A stretch of 64,000 nt of DNA, taken from assembly GCA_035945995.1 (NCBI GenBank), contig DASYZR010000005.1:1-64000 (forward strand), given 5' to 3'. The notes beneath the pieces are model-generated. The model saw only the letters and a list, made by a program, of their open reading frames with translations. It did not search any database and had not been told where the DNA came from. The DNA comes from a bacterium (lineage in GTDB: Bacteria; Sysuimicrobiota; Sysuimicrobiia; Sysuimicrobiales; Segetimicrobiaceae). Numbering within the stretch: the stretch's first letter is position 1; every line of letters begins with the position of its first letter. The position numbers and the translations under genes were made by a program. Below, piece by piece: positions 24,057-32,272 of this stretch.

Positions 24057-24373
24057 CCGACGTAGGGATTGGCGTCCTGGTCCGCGGCCAGAACGTAGGC
24101 GTTCGGCTCGCCGAGAAACTCCACAAGATGGCGGAGGAAATGCCGCGGTGCCCGTTCTCGCACACGCCGCCATGCGAAGAACAACAGGCCGGTGGCGGAG
24201 ACGGAAACCGCGGCCTCGGCCCGCGGCCAACCGAACGCCTGCCCCACCACCAGATCGCTGAGCCGGGACAGAACGACGAAAGCGATACCGAGCCCGAACC
24301 AATCTTCCAGCTCGACTCCAAGAAACGTAACCGGCGCATCAAGCTTGCGGTACACCGGGTGCCGGGGCAGCAT
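24053..24373 (-). CDS. VirB3/TrbD-like membrane protein
   Basis: A 106-residue inner-membrane protein. The N-terminal HPVYRKLDAPVTFLGVELEDWFGLGIAFVVLS layout is typical of VirB3: a short basic N-terminus, then two adjacent hydrophobic helices at about 22-40 and 50-66. A cytoplasmic tail of 40 residues follows. It lies directly before and overlaps virB4, the universal VirB3-VirB4 pairing. Confidence 0.82.
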   Translation of the reverse strand: MLPRHPVYRKLDAPVTFLGVELEDWFGLGIAFVVLSRLSDLVVGQAFGWPRAEAAVSVSATGLLFFAWRRVRERAPRHFLRHLVEFLGEPNAYVLAADQDANPYVG

Positions 24374-24419
24374 GCTTCACCTCCCGCGGCCGGCCGGGCG
24401 CGTCCAATGCCTCCGCGCT

Positions 24420-24722
24420 CTAGCCATGAATCATGCGGATGATTTGACCGCCGAAGAACAACACGACAGAACCAATGATGACCCACAGCGCGTTGCGAAT
24501 GCCGTTGCGATGATCGGCGATGATAACCGCTCCGGCCACGAGGAGAGCGGCCGTGGCGTAGGCCAATCCGAACGCGCCGGAGAGACTCAGTGCGGCCTGA
24601 TTGAAGAGGTTCGTGAGGGGCGCGAACAGATCACCCGACGGTACCCCCGGCGTCTGGGCGTCCGCGCGGGCGGCAACGCCGGACACCAGTATGAGCGCGA
24701 ACGCGCAAGCGGCGTACCGCAT
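24420..24722 (-). CDS. VirB2/TrbC-like major pilin subunit
   Basis: A 100-residue prepilin. A signal peptide covers residues 1-22 with an Ala-x-Ala cleavage site (ARADA). Two long hydrophobic helices follow at about 42-66 and 78-94 with a short positive loop (DHRNGIRN), ending in GGQIIRMIHG. This is the standard TrbC/VirB2 architecture that polymerises into a conjugative pilus. It starts 1 base after the VirB10-like stop. Confidence 0.88.
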   Translation of the reverse strand: MRYAACAFALILVSGVAARADAQTPGVPSGDLFAPLTNLFNQAALSLSGAFGLAYATAALLVAGAVIIADHRNGIRNALWVIIGSVVLFFGGQIIRMIHG

Positions 24723-24723
24723 C

Positions 24724-26067
24724 TCATGGCGCCTCCGTGATGAGAATCACGCATGACGTCCCCGCGGGAATCTCGACCGTCTTAATCGTCCCGGACGCCT
24801 GCGCCCTCAAGGTCTCGGCGAGACGTGCGGCCACGTACGTCCAGCCGGGAGCGGGTGCGCCGAGCGACACCTGCTCCGTGCCGTCTGTTACGGTAACTTG
24901 TCCGGCGTGTGCGAGGGCGGCGGCGTAATCGGATGCCGCCTGGAAGACGGCGCCGATCGCGGCTGCGGCCGCGGCCCGGCGGCGGATGACGACGCGGCCC
25001 GGCAATCCCGCCGATAGCCGACCGGGCTCAAGCGCCACACCGCGGAGCGGGGCCGTGCCCGGCACGGGGAGGCTGCCGGGCGGCGGCATCAACTCTACCC
25101 GGGAGCCGTCTGCGTCCGCCGACTGAAACGAGAGCTGAATGCGGTCGTCCGGTCCCGCAACGGCTCGACCAAGCCACGCCGACCCATCGGTCACACCTTC
25201 CGCCACAACCGGAACCGGCGGAGCGCCGGGCGCCACCACGACTCCGGTGACGAGACGCGCCAACAGCCGATCGCCGGGCCTGCGCACCCCCGGCCGCTCA
25301 ACACCGGCGGCGATTCGCGGCCATGCCGGAGGCGAATCCGGGGCATCGGCGGCGCCATCGCGGGCATAGACGACGGGAGAGGCCGGTGCACTATCGGCGC
25401 CACGCACCCGTGTGTCACCCGGCACCGCCCGGTTGAAGACGATCGCGGGCGGCGGACCGCCTGCCGCTTCTCGGCCGAAAGGGAAGGGCGGCAGCGGCAG
25501 CGCCGGCACGGGCGGCAACTGCGGCGACGGACGGAGCGGCGGGGGCGCAGGCATGTGCGATAGCTTTGTCCGGCCAACGATTCGGCGGCGTTCCGTCCCC
25601 GACTGCCGCACGGACGGCTGCGGAATCGACTCCGCCACCAACTCCAATGCAGCGGGTTTTGCGCGGGACGCACGCGCCGCCGGCCGTGCCGCCGATGCAC
25701 TGTGCGACCGATGCAGCAACGCCGAGCATCCCCCCACAATCAGCATGACCGCCGCAAGCCCAATCGGCGCCGCCGCCGCCAACCGGCGCTTGGCGAGGAG
25801 CCGGTCGCCCGCTTCACTCTCGTATTCACCCCACCCGAAGACCGCGCGACGCAGTGCGGCGCGCCGATGCCGCCGATGAAGAGTCCGCTCGCTGTCGAGC
25901 TGGATCTGGGAGCCGGACAGTTCGCTCAGCACCTGCGAGTAAACGTCCGGCGCGTCTTCGGCGAGCCGCGCGAGCACCTGCGGCACGGCGCCCGGCGAGA
26001 GATCAACGGTAGCTCCGAGCACCGCCCGAATCCGCGCCTCGGAGTGCGGGGCGAGCGCGATTTCCAC
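24724..26067 (-). CDS. VirB10/TrbI-like envelope-spanning protein
   Basis: A 447-residue protein with a cytoplasmic N-terminus, one membrane helix at about 97-115 (APIGLAAVMLIVGGCSALL), a long Pro-rich periplasmic stretch (170-200), then a C-terminal VirB10-like beta barrel domain containing GDRLLARLVTGVVVAPGAPPVPVVAE near 262-287. VirB10 links the inner-membrane ATPases to the outer channel. The start is GTG 26067 with GGGAGG upstream. It is the first gene of the operon. VirB10 proteins usually work with VirB7/9, and none is seen here. Confidence 0.78.
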   Translation of the reverse strand: MEIALAPHSEARIRAVLGATVDLSPGAVPQVLARLAEDAPDVYSQVLSELSGSQIQLDSERTLHRRHRRAALRRAVFGWGEYESEAGDRLLAKRRLAAAAPIGLAAVMLIVGGCSALLHRSHSASAARPAARASRAKPAALELVAESIPQPSVRQSGTERRRIVGRTKLSHMPAPPPLRPSPQLPPVPALPLPPFPFGREAAGGPPPAIVFNRAVPGDTRVRGADSAPASPVVYARDGAADAPDSPPAWPRIAAGVERPGVRRPGDRLLARLVTGVVVAPGAPPVPVVAEGVTDGSAWLGRAVAGPDDRIQLSFQSADADGSRVELMPPPGSLPVPGTAPLRGVALEPGRLSAGLPGRVVIRRRAAAAAAIGAVFQAASDYAAALAHAGQVTVTDGTEQVSLGAPAPGWTYVAARLAETLRAQASGTIKTVEIPAGTSCVILITEAP

Positions 26068-26089
26068 GACCGCCTCCCATGGTGTCAGG

Positions 26090-26130
26090 ATATGTACATA
26101 TGTTTAGATGTGTGCACCTGCCAATATACT
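26090..26130 (+). promoter_or_regulatory. 12-bp palindrome and candidate Lon-like gene promoter
   Basis: ATATGTACATAT (26090-26101) is a perfect palindrome lying in the 5' leader of the secretion operon. On the plus strand TTTAGA (26103-26108) and TATACT (26125-26130), spaced by 16, are a weaker candidate promoter for the Lon-like gene. The two -10 boxes overlap head-on. A protein bound to the palindrome could affect both directions; this is inference. Confidence 0.5.
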
Positions 26131-26150
26131 CCACCCCCGATTCCCGTCAA
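26116..26150 (-). promoter_or_regulatory. promoter of the type IV secretion operon
   Basis: On the minus strand TTGACG (26150-26145), a 16-base spacer and TATATT (26128-26123) form a good sigma-70 promoter, with initiation expected near 26116, about 48 bases before GTG 26067. Confidence 0.7.
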
Positions 26151-26189
26151 GAGGCGAACACATGGTCTTGGACGAACGTGGAAGGCAGA

Positions 26190-28766
26190 ATGAGTTCCCC
26201 CCTCACGGACGACCGGCGCCTTCCGCCCGATGCGCTCCGCCGCACCTGCGATCCGGCGAGCCTCGGGTTTGCCACGACCCGCGACCTCAAGCTCGACGGC
26301 CCGATGCACCTCGTCGGGCAGCCGCGGGCGGTGCGCGCGCTCGACTTCGGGCTGCGGGTGGACCAGCCCGGCTACAACCTCTTTGTGAGCGGGCCGCCCG
26401 GGACGGGGCGCATGACGTACACGCGCTCCGCGGTCGAGGATGCGGCGCGGACCGGACCGGTCCCGCCGGACTGGTGCTACGTCCGCAACTTTGCCGCGCC
26501 GAGCCAGCCGATCGCGATCTCGCTGCCGTCCGGGACCGGCCGGAAGTTCCAGCACGACGTGCAGGAGCTCATCACCGAGATCCGCGAGGGGCTCCGCCAG
26601 GCGTTCACGAGCGAGATCTACGAGCGCCGGCGCGCGGAGGTCGTGAAGCGGTACGAGCAGCGCGTCGCGGAGATCTGGGAAGGCCTCGAGGCCACGGCGC
26701 GGACCAAGGGCCTGATGCTCCAGCGGACCCCGACCGGGATCGCGACCGTCCCGGTCGACCTCCAGGGCAAGCCGATTCCCGAAGAGGTCTTCAACCAGCT
26801 CCCCGAGGCCGACCGGACAAAGTTGCAGCAGCGCACCGGGGAAATCGGGGACGCGGTCACGGAGGCCCTCCGGCAGGTGCGGGCGCTCGAGCGTGAAGGG
26901 CGCGACGCCCTGCGCCAGCTGGAGCGGCAGACGGCGCAGTACATGATCGACGCGCCGGTGGGCCGGCTCCGCGACCAGTACGCGGACCACCCGCGCGTGA
27001 CCGCGTACCTGGACGCGGCCAAGCAGGACATGCTGGACCACCTTTCCGAGATCACGCAGACCGGCGACGAGGAAGGCCAGACGCCGCAGGTGCAGCTGCC
27101 CGGGATGCCGCGGCGCGATCCGTTCGCCCGCTATCAGGTCAACCTGCTCGTTGACCACGCGGAGACGAAGGGCGCCCCGGTGATCTTCGAGACCAACCCG
27201 ACCTACTACAACCTCGTCGGCCGCGCCGAGCTCCGCGTCGAGTTCGGCGCGCTCGTGACCGACCTCACGATGATCAAGCCGGGGGCGCTCCACCTCGCGA
27301 ACGGCGGCTATCTCGTCCTGCACGCGCGCGACGTGCTGACGAGCCCGTTCGCCTACGAGGGGCTCAAGCGCGCGCTGCGCAGCCGCGAGATCCGCATCGA
27401 GCCGCTCGGCGAAGCGGCGGGTATGCTGCCCACGGCGACGCTGCGGCCCGATCCCGTCCCGCTCGACCTCAAGATCATCCTCGTCGGCACGCCCTACATC
27501 TACCACCTGCTCTACGCGCTGGACGAGGACTTCGAGGAGCTGTTCAAGATCCGCGCCGACTTCGACGTGACGGTGGAGCGCACGCCCGAGACCATCCGGG
27601 AGTACGCGCGGGCCGTCGGCGAGATCGTGCGCGGCTGCGGCCTCTGCCAGTTCGACGCGGGCGGCGTGGCCGAGATCATCGACCACAGCACGCGCATCGC
27701 CGGCGAGCAGGGCAAACTCAGCACGCGCTTCAACGAGGTCATGGAGATCGTCTTCGAGGCGGCCGCCTGGGCCACGCAGGCCGGGCGCGACGTGGCGGCG
27801 CGCGACGACGTCCGCCGGGCGATCGAGGAGAAGGTCCTCCGCAGCAACCTGATCGAGGAGAAGATCCGGGAGCTCATCGAGACCGGGACGATCATGGTCG
27901 ACACGCAGGGCCGGGTGGCCGGCCAGATCAACGGGCTCTCCGTGCTCGCACTCGGGGACTACATGTTCGGCCAGCCGAGCCGGATCACGGCGCGGGTCTT
28001 CGTGGGCTCCCGCGGCGTGGTCAACATCGAGCGCGAGACGCAGATGTCGGGGCGCATCCACAGCAAGGGCGTGTTCGTGATGGCCTCGTTTCTCGCGAGC
28101 CGGTTCGCCCAGCAGGCGCCCCTCAGCCTGTCGGCGTCGCTCACGTTCGAGCAGCTCTACTCCGACGTCGACGGCGACAGCGCGAGCTCGACGGAGCTCT
28201 ACGCGCTCCTGAGCGAGCTCTCCGGCCTGCCGATCGATCAGGGCATCGCGACGACCGGCTCCGTCAACCAGCGCGGCGAGCTGCAGCCGATCGGCGGCGT
28301 CAACGAGAAGATCGAGGGCTTCTACTACACCTGCAAGGCGAAGGGCCTGACCGGCGGCCAGGGCGTCCTCATCCCGCAGCAGAACATCCGCAATCTGATG
28401 CTGCGGGGCGAGGTCGTGGACGCCGTGCGCGCCGGCCGGTTCCACGTCTGGGCCGCGCGGACGATCGACGAGGGCATTGAGATCCTGACGGGCGAGGCGG
28501 CCGGGGCCCCGGACGGCGACGGCAAGTACCCCCCGGACTCGATCAACGGCCGCGTCCAGGCCCGCCTGGCGCAGCTGGCGCGCAGCCTGCAGCTGTCCGG
28601 CGCGGACCGGCGGGACGGCACACCGGCGACGATCATCGTCCCCGCGGCGCCGGCGCCGCCGCCGGTGCCGGGTCCGCCGCCCGGTCCTCCCGAGCCTCCG
28701 CCCCCCGGCGAACCGCCTGGGCCCGGCACGCCGCGGACGTCCCGCGGCCCGGCCTCAGATCGCTGA
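26190..28766 (+). CDS. Lon-family ATP-dependent protease (AAA_32/LonB-like)
   Basis: An 858-residue cytosolic protease of the Lon-related group with an N-terminal AAA_32 region rather than the LonA substrate domain. The P-loop-like GPPGTGRMTYTR (about 67-78) has Arg where Walker A normally has Lys. A coiled-coil insert runs about 145-300. The C-terminal S16 peptidase has a Ser-Lys dyad, Ser664 in DGDSASS and Lys707 in GGVNEKIEG, 43 residues apart as in E. coli Lon. A Pro-rich tail follows residue 820. ATG 26190 follows a GGAAGG site. It is divergent from the secretion operon. Confidence 0.88.
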   Translation: MSSPLTDDRRLPPDALRRTCDPASLGFATTRDLKLDGPMHLVGQPRAVRALDFGLRVDQPGYNLFVSGPPGTGRMTYTRSAVEDAARTGPVPPDWCYVRNFAAPSQPIAISLPSGTGRKFQHDVQELITEIREGLRQAFTSEIYERRRAEVVKRYEQRVAEIWEGLEATARTKGLMLQRTPTGIATVPVDLQGKPIPEEVFNQLPEADRTKLQQRTGEIGDAVTEALRQVRALEREGRDALRQLERQTAQYMIDAPVGRLRDQYADHPRVTAYLDAAKQDMLDHLSEITQTGDEEGQTPQVQLPGMPRRDPFARYQVNLLVDHAETKGAPVIFETNPTYYNLVGRAELRVEFGALVTDLTMIKPGALHLANGGYLVLHARDVLTSPFAYEGLKRALRSREIRIEPLGEAAGMLPTATLRPDPVPLDLKIILVGTPYIYHLLYALDEDFEELFKIRADFDVTVERTPETIREYARAVGEIVRGCGLCQFDAGGVAEIIDHSTRIAGEQGKLSTRFNEVMEIVFEAAAWATQAGRDVAARDDVRRAIEEKVLRSNLIEEKIRELIETGTIMVDTQGRVAGQINGLSVLALGDYMFGQPSRITARVFVGSRGVVNIERETQMSGRIHSKGVFVMASFLASRFAQQAPLSLSASLTFEQLYSDVDGDSASSTELYALLSELSGLPIDQGIATTGSVNQRGELQPIGGVNEKIEGFYYTCKAKGLTGGQGVLIPQQNIRNLMLRGEVVDAVRAGRFHVWAARTIDEGIEILTGEAAGAPDGDGKYPPDSINGRVQARLAQLARSLQLSGADRRDGTPATIIVPAAPAPPPVPGPPPGPPEPPPPGEPPGPGTPRTSRGPASDR

Positions 28767-29369
28767 CCGCCGGCTCGGCCCCGGGCGGCGGTGGGCCACC
28801 TTGGGAAGGGCGGCCGCCCGCCGGGGTCCCCAGGAGCCCGAGAGCAACTGCCCGATCCGCTCGTAGATCCGCCGCAGGCCGCCGGTCGTATTGGGATCGT
28901 CGGCGTCGCTGCGGGTCAGATAGTCGTGCAGCACGCAGAGAATGAGCCCGGACGACATCCGGTTGAGCAGCCGGCGCCTGGCGCGGGCGATGGCCTCCAA
29001 CTCGACCACCTGCTCTTCCAGCACGTCGTCGTCGAGGTCTTCGCCGGCGCGCTGCCGGCGCGCGTGCACGAGCTCGTGCAGGACCGTGAACTGCTTTTCG
29101 GGTTCGGGCAGGCCGGCCTCGACCCAGATCTCGTTGCCGTCCTCCCCCATGTTGAGCAGCCCGTCAAAGGTCGTATCGGGGCTGAGCGGGATGTCCGTCA
29201 GCTGACGCGCAAGCGTGCGGAACTTCCGGAGATACTTCTCCCGAATGACATACGAGCGCTTCGGCAGCCGCGTCACGCGGGCGGCGCGCTTCCAGGGCCG
29301 AATGAGACCGACGGCGCGGCGTGCCCGCCGCCTCAGGCGCACGGCGGCGGCCCGTGTCGTACTCGACAT
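28755..29369 (-). CDS. putative zinc metalloprotease-like protein (HExxH, IrrE/ImmA-like)
   Basis: A 204-residue protein with a very basic Arg-rich N-terminus (residues 1-45). The motif TVLHELVHARR near residues 95-105 is an HExxH zinc-binding site. About 20 residues on, EEQVVELEAIARARR may supply the third ligand Glu, an arrangement like IrrE/ImmA (DUF955) metallopeptidases. The C-terminal part is helical. No DNA-binding domain is visible. Substrate unknown. Its 3' end overlaps the Lon-like gene by 12 bases. Confidence 0.6.
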   Translation of the reverse strand: MSSTTRAAAVRLRRRARRAVGLIRPWKRAARVTRLPKRSYVIREKYLRKFRTLARQLTDIPLSPDTTFDGLLNMGEDGNEIWVEAGLPEPEKQFTVLHELVHARRQRAGEDLDDDVLEEQVVELEAIARARRRLLNRMSSGLILCVLHDYLTRSDADDPNTTGGLRRIYERIGQLLSGSWGPRRAAALPKVAHRRPGPSRRSAI

Positions 29370-29592
29370 ATATCCTCCTGTTGCGAAACAACCTGATGCG
29401 GTGGTGTACCGGGCGAAACGTGGGCCTCGCGCGGAATGTTCCAGATCCCATAAGGGGACCTGCGATCACACGTTCGTTTTTCGGCCCGCGGCCCGCACCC
29501 GATCTTTTCCCAGGGGCACGCCGTGCCCATAACCCGCCGTTGATCGCCGCCGGCTTTGCAGGCTCTCGCCGTCGTATGCTAATGTGGGGGCG

Positions 29593-29670
29593 GCCCCGAT
29601 CGTCTAGGTCGGCCTAGGACATCGGCCCTTCAAGCCGGTAACGCGGGTTCAAATCCCGCTCGGGGCACCA
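29593..29670 (+). tRNA. tRNA-Glu (anticodon UUC)
   Basis: The acceptor stem GCCCCGA (29593-29599) pairs with TCGGGGC (29660-29666). The anticodon loop CCTTCAA sits between TCGGC and GCCGG and gives anticodon TTC. The T-loop GGTTCAAATCC is standard. A discriminator A and an encoded CCA end at 29670. The 220 bases between the upstream protein gene and this tRNA contain no recognisable gene. Confidence 0.95.
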
Positions 29671-29724
29671 TCGAACACATGCGCGGCCTGGGGCCGCCGC
29701 GCCGTCGCGGGTCCGGGGGGCCGC

Positions 29725-30549
29725 GTGTTCATCGAGATACTGCTCGTTTCCAGTTTTGCGGGGGTCGCCGGCGCGCTGCTCGGGCTCGGGGGCGGCATCA
29801 TCATCGTCCCCGCCCTCACGCTCCTCATCGGCCTGCCCATCCGGTACGCGATCGGGGCCAGCATCGTCTCGGTCATCGCCACCAGCAGCGGCGCGGCCGC
29901 GGCCTACGTGCGGGGTGGGATCGCCAACCTCCGGATCGCGATCGCCCTCGAGGTGGCGACGACGATCGGGGCCGTCTCCGGCGCGTTCCTCGCCGGGCAC
30001 GTGCCCGTCCGGGCCCTCTACATCATCTTCGGCCTGCTGCTGGCCTACTCGACGGTCGCGCTGCTCGAGCGGGTGAAACTCGAACTGCCGGGCGAGGTCC
30101 CCTACGACCCCCTGGCGGGGCGGCTGCAGTTCCGCGGCGACTACTTCGACCACGTGCTGGGGCGGCGCGTCGCCTACACGGCGACCGGCGTGATCCCCGG
30201 CGCCCTCATGATGTACGGCGCGGGGCTCATGTCGGGGCTGCTGGGCATCGGCAGCGGCCTGTTCAAGGTGCTCGCGCTCGACGTCGTCATGCGCCTGCCG
30301 ATGAAAGTGTCGACCGCGACCAGCAACTTCATGATAGGCGTGACGGCCGCCGCGAGCGCGGGCGTGTACTTCGCGCGCGGCGACATCCATCCGCTGGTGG
30401 CCGCGCCGGTGGCGCTCGGCGTGCTGGGCGGCGCCTGGGGCGGGACGCACGTCATGGAACGCCTGCGCAGCACGACGCTGCGGAAGCTTTTCGTTCCGGT
30501 CCTCGCCGTCGTCGCGATCGAGATGATCTTGCGCGGCCTGGGAGTGTAG
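29725..30549 (+). CDS. TauE/SafE family anion exporter
   Basis: A 274-residue polytopic inner-membrane protein (about eight helices) with the internal duplication typical of TauE/SafE (DUF81) transporters, proposed to export sulfite, sulfoacetate or related organosulfur anions. The paired glycine motifs are GVAGALLGLGGGIIIVPAL (12-30) and GLMSGLLGIGSGLFKVLAL in the second half. GTG 29725 was used as the start. It is followed after 4 bases by a DUF1634 gene, a common partner. Confidence 0.88.
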   Translation: MFIEILLVSSFAGVAGALLGLGGGIIIVPALTLLIGLPIRYAIGASIVSVIATSSGAAAAYVRGGIANLRIAIALEVATTIGAVSGAFLAGHVPVRALYIIFGLLLAYSTVALLERVKLELPGEVPYDPLAGRLQFRGDYFDHVLGRRVAYTATGVIPGALMMYGAGLMSGLLGIGSGLFKVLALDVVMRLPMKVSTATSNFMIGVTAAASAGVYFARGDIHPLVAAPVALGVLGGAWGGTHVMERLRSTTLRKLFVPVLAVVAIEMILRGLGV

Positions 30550-30553
30550 CGGC

Positions 30554-30970
30554 GTGCGCGAGCCCCTCGCGGTGACGGAGGCCCAGGGCAAGGTGGACAT
30601 GACCGGCCGGGTGCTCGGCACGATCCTGCGCTGGGGGGTGCTGTGCTCCGCGGCGATCATCCTGCTCGGCGTGGTGCTGTTCGTGGAGCGGCGCGGGCTC
30701 CGCGTCATCCTGCTGGCCCCGCGCGGCATCCCCGTCGGCGCGGAGGACGATCCCCGCACCCTGCATCAGCTGCTCACCGACTTCGAGGGCAACGCGCACG
30801 TGCCGACGGCCGTGACCGACATCGGCCTCCTCACGCTCATGGTCACGCCGGTCCTGAGCGTGATCGTCTCGCTCGTGGCGTTTGCGCGCGGGCGCGAGTG
30901 GACCTACGTGCTGCTGGCCGCGATCGTGCTGTGCATGCTCGCGCTCGGCACCGTGATCGGACGAATCTAA
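30554..30970 (+). CDS. DUF1634 family membrane protein
   Basis: A 138-residue protein with three hydrophobic segments at about 22-44 (LRWGVLCSAAIILLGVVLFV), 90-108 and 115-135. The DUF1634 pattern (GRVLGTILRWGVLCSA, then DIGLLTLMVTPVLSVI) is recognisable. It nearly always sits beside a TauE/SafE gene and is thought to be an accessory subunit. GTG start 4 bases after the exporter stop. Confidence 0.85.
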   Translation: MREPLAVTEAQGKVDMTGRVLGTILRWGVLCSAAIILLGVVLFVERRGLRVILLAPRGIPVGAEDDPRTLHQLLTDFEGNAHVPTAVTDIGLLTLMVTPVLSVIVSLVAFARGREWTYVLLAAIVLCMLALGTVIGRI

Positions 30971-31034
30971 AAGGAGGGGACCGGCCCACGCGAGCGCCCG
31001 GGCCACTAAAGCATTCGTCCGCTCTCGGCTGACG

Positions 31035-31121
31035 CTACCCGCCGCGCCTGACATACCCAAGCCGCCGAAGCGCCCGAACGAGCGTTGGCCCGTCCAAATC
31101 CCCCGGCAGCTTGTCGGTCAC
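31035..31121 (-). pseudogene. hicA: truncated HicA-type toxin
   Basis: GTG 31121 overlaps the antitoxin stop (GTGA) and encodes 28 residues resembling the HicA N-terminus (LPGDLDGPTLVRALRRLGYV), then stops at 31035. The GSH-containing catalytic half of HicA, about 45 residues, is missing, so the toxin should be inactive. Confidence 0.6.
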
Positions 31122-31347
31122 GCGGGGATGCGCACTTCCTCGATCGTCACCTCGGTGTCGTCTGGGATGGGGAGCTTACGATGGCGGAGTGAATCCACGT
31201 ACAGGTGGATGGCGTCGGCTGCATTCGCGAGCGCTTCGTCCTGCGTCTCCCCCTGCGTCACGATGGCCGGAAGGCCGGCACGGTGACGGTGAACCCGCCC
31301 TGATCGTTCCGTTCGAGCACCACCTTGTACCGTCTCGCGTCGCCCAT
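31118..31347 (-). pseudogene. hicB: frameshifted HicB-type antitoxin
   Basis: ATG 31347 begins MGDARRYKVVLERNDQGG, then FTVTVPAF, and a stop is met near 31265. In the next frame the HicB core continues: TQGETQDEALANAADAIHLY, then VDSLRHRKLPIP, ending in EEVRIPA at 31118. A single missing base around 31265-31280 would restore one frame. Order and overlap with the HicA fragment match HicBA loci. Assembly error at the frameshift cannot be excluded, but the truncated toxin supports decay. Confidence 0.65.
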
Positions 31348-31416
31348 ACCATCACCCGGCTTAGTCTACCACAGTGCGTCATCCACTCTCCCTGGTCCGG
31401 CCCCGGCGGTCTGGCC

Positions 31417-31995
31417 CTACCCGAGCAGGAGCGCCTGCAGCAGCACCACCGCGCCCGCGGCGCCGGCGATCATCCCGCCGTACAACAGCGGCGGCCGGCG
31501 GACGATCGCCGCGACCGAACACAACACGATCCCGACCTGAAACGACGCCACCGCGCGGCCGAACCGTTCGTGAAGCGCGTCGTACCGCTCGGCGACCTGC
31601 TGCGCGCGGTCGCGGCGGCGCTCCAGCGCCTGCGCGTCTTTGCTGATCTTGGTCTGATCCGAGGTGTACCGCGTCACTTCGCGGTCGTAGCGGGCCGCCA
31701 GGGCGGCGGCCCGCGGCGTGCTCTGGAGGCGCAGCACGTCGCGCTGCACTTCGAACACGTGGCGCTTGATGCCCTTGGCCTGATAAAACGCCCACTGATC
31801 CGACGCTTGGTTCTGCAGCACCGCGGCTTCCGTCAGGCTGGCGAGCGAATCGTGGACCGCCTTGCCGCCGGCGAAACTGGCATAGGCCGCCAGCACGGCG
31901 AGCAGCGCGGTCGTGATCGCGACGGCCGTGACGAGCCAGCGCGGGTGGCCCTCAGCCGGCTCGCCCTTCGACTCGACTTCGAACCCCTCTTCCAC
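31417..31995 (-). CDS. DUF4337-type membrane protein with coiled coil
   Basis: A 192-residue protein with a membrane helix at about 20-42 (LVTAVAITTALLAVLAAYASFAGG), a soluble helical segment containing NQASDQWAFYQAKGIKRHVF, which is the DUF4337 signature, a coiled coil at about 100-145, and two C-terminal hydrophobic segments. Function unknown. GTG 31995 with GGGAGG upstream was chosen over the longer upstream frame, which is low-complexity Arg/Pro. Confidence 0.75.
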   Translation of the reverse strand: MEEGFEVESKGEPAEGHPRWLVTAVAITTALLAVLAAYASFAGGKAVHDSLASLTEAAVLQNQASDQWAFYQAKGIKRHVFEVQRDVLRLQSTPRAAALAARYDREVTRYTSDQTKISKDAQALERRRDRAQQVAERYDALHERFGRAVASFQVGIVLCSVAAIVRRPPLLYGGMIAGAAGAVVLLQALLLG

Positions 31996-32059
31996 TGCGC
32001 CTCCCGGCCGCGACGGACCTCCGTCGCGGCGCGACCCCGGTGACGGCGGTCGCGACTCG

Positions 32060-32262
32060 ATCGTTTTTCCGGGCCGCGCGCGCGCACTCCTGCGCATGCG
32101 CGGCGAAGTACCGGCGGGTGGTCTCGATGAACCGCGCGAGGGCCGCCGACACAAACGCGTCCCGGCGGCGCACCAGCATGATCGTCACCCTCGCGTCGTC
32201 CGGCGGCAGCGCGTGCAGGGCCACCCGGCCCTCGGAGGCCGCGCGGGCGGCGACGGCTAAGG
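32060..32262 (-). pseudogene. remnant of a LysR-type regulator (substrate-binding C-terminus)
   Basis: The minus-strand frame just upstream of the racemase gene contains GRVALHALPPDDARVTI and MLVRRRDAFVSAALARFIET, which resembles the last strand and helix of a LysR substrate-binding domain. The helix-turn-helix and most of the effector domain are absent and there is no start codon. A divergent LysR gene beside an enolase-superfamily gene is a normal arrangement, so this is probably a decayed regulator. Confidence 0.4.
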
Positions 32263-32272
32263 AGGCGTCACG

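Larger units (their letters stand above)
16697..26067 (-). other. compact type IV secretion gene cluster (possible degraded or specialised conjugative element)
   Basis: Eight or nine consecutive minus-strand genes from one promoter, in order: VirB10-like, VirB2/TrbC pilin, VirB3, VirB4, TrbJ/VirB5-like, VirB6/TrbL-like, unknown exported protein, VirD4-like, small anchored protein. Gene junctions overlap or are within about 50 bases. No relaxase, integrase, attachment repeat, VirB1 hydrolase, VirB7/8/9 or VirB11 is visible. The region looks less GC-extreme and codon-biased than its flanks, which by eye suggests transfer. It may be a core-chromosome DNA transfer apparatus or a decayed integrative conjugative element. 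Confidence 0.65.

Noticed and set aside
16697-26067. Prophage or tailocin
   Set aside because: No capsid, portal, terminase, tail or lysis genes; the gene order and motifs fit conjugative secretion instead.
26085-28445. A 786-residue minus-strand open frame opposite the Lon-like gene
   Set aside because: Shadow frame; the plus-strand frame has the Ser-Lys dyad, P-loop and normal length.
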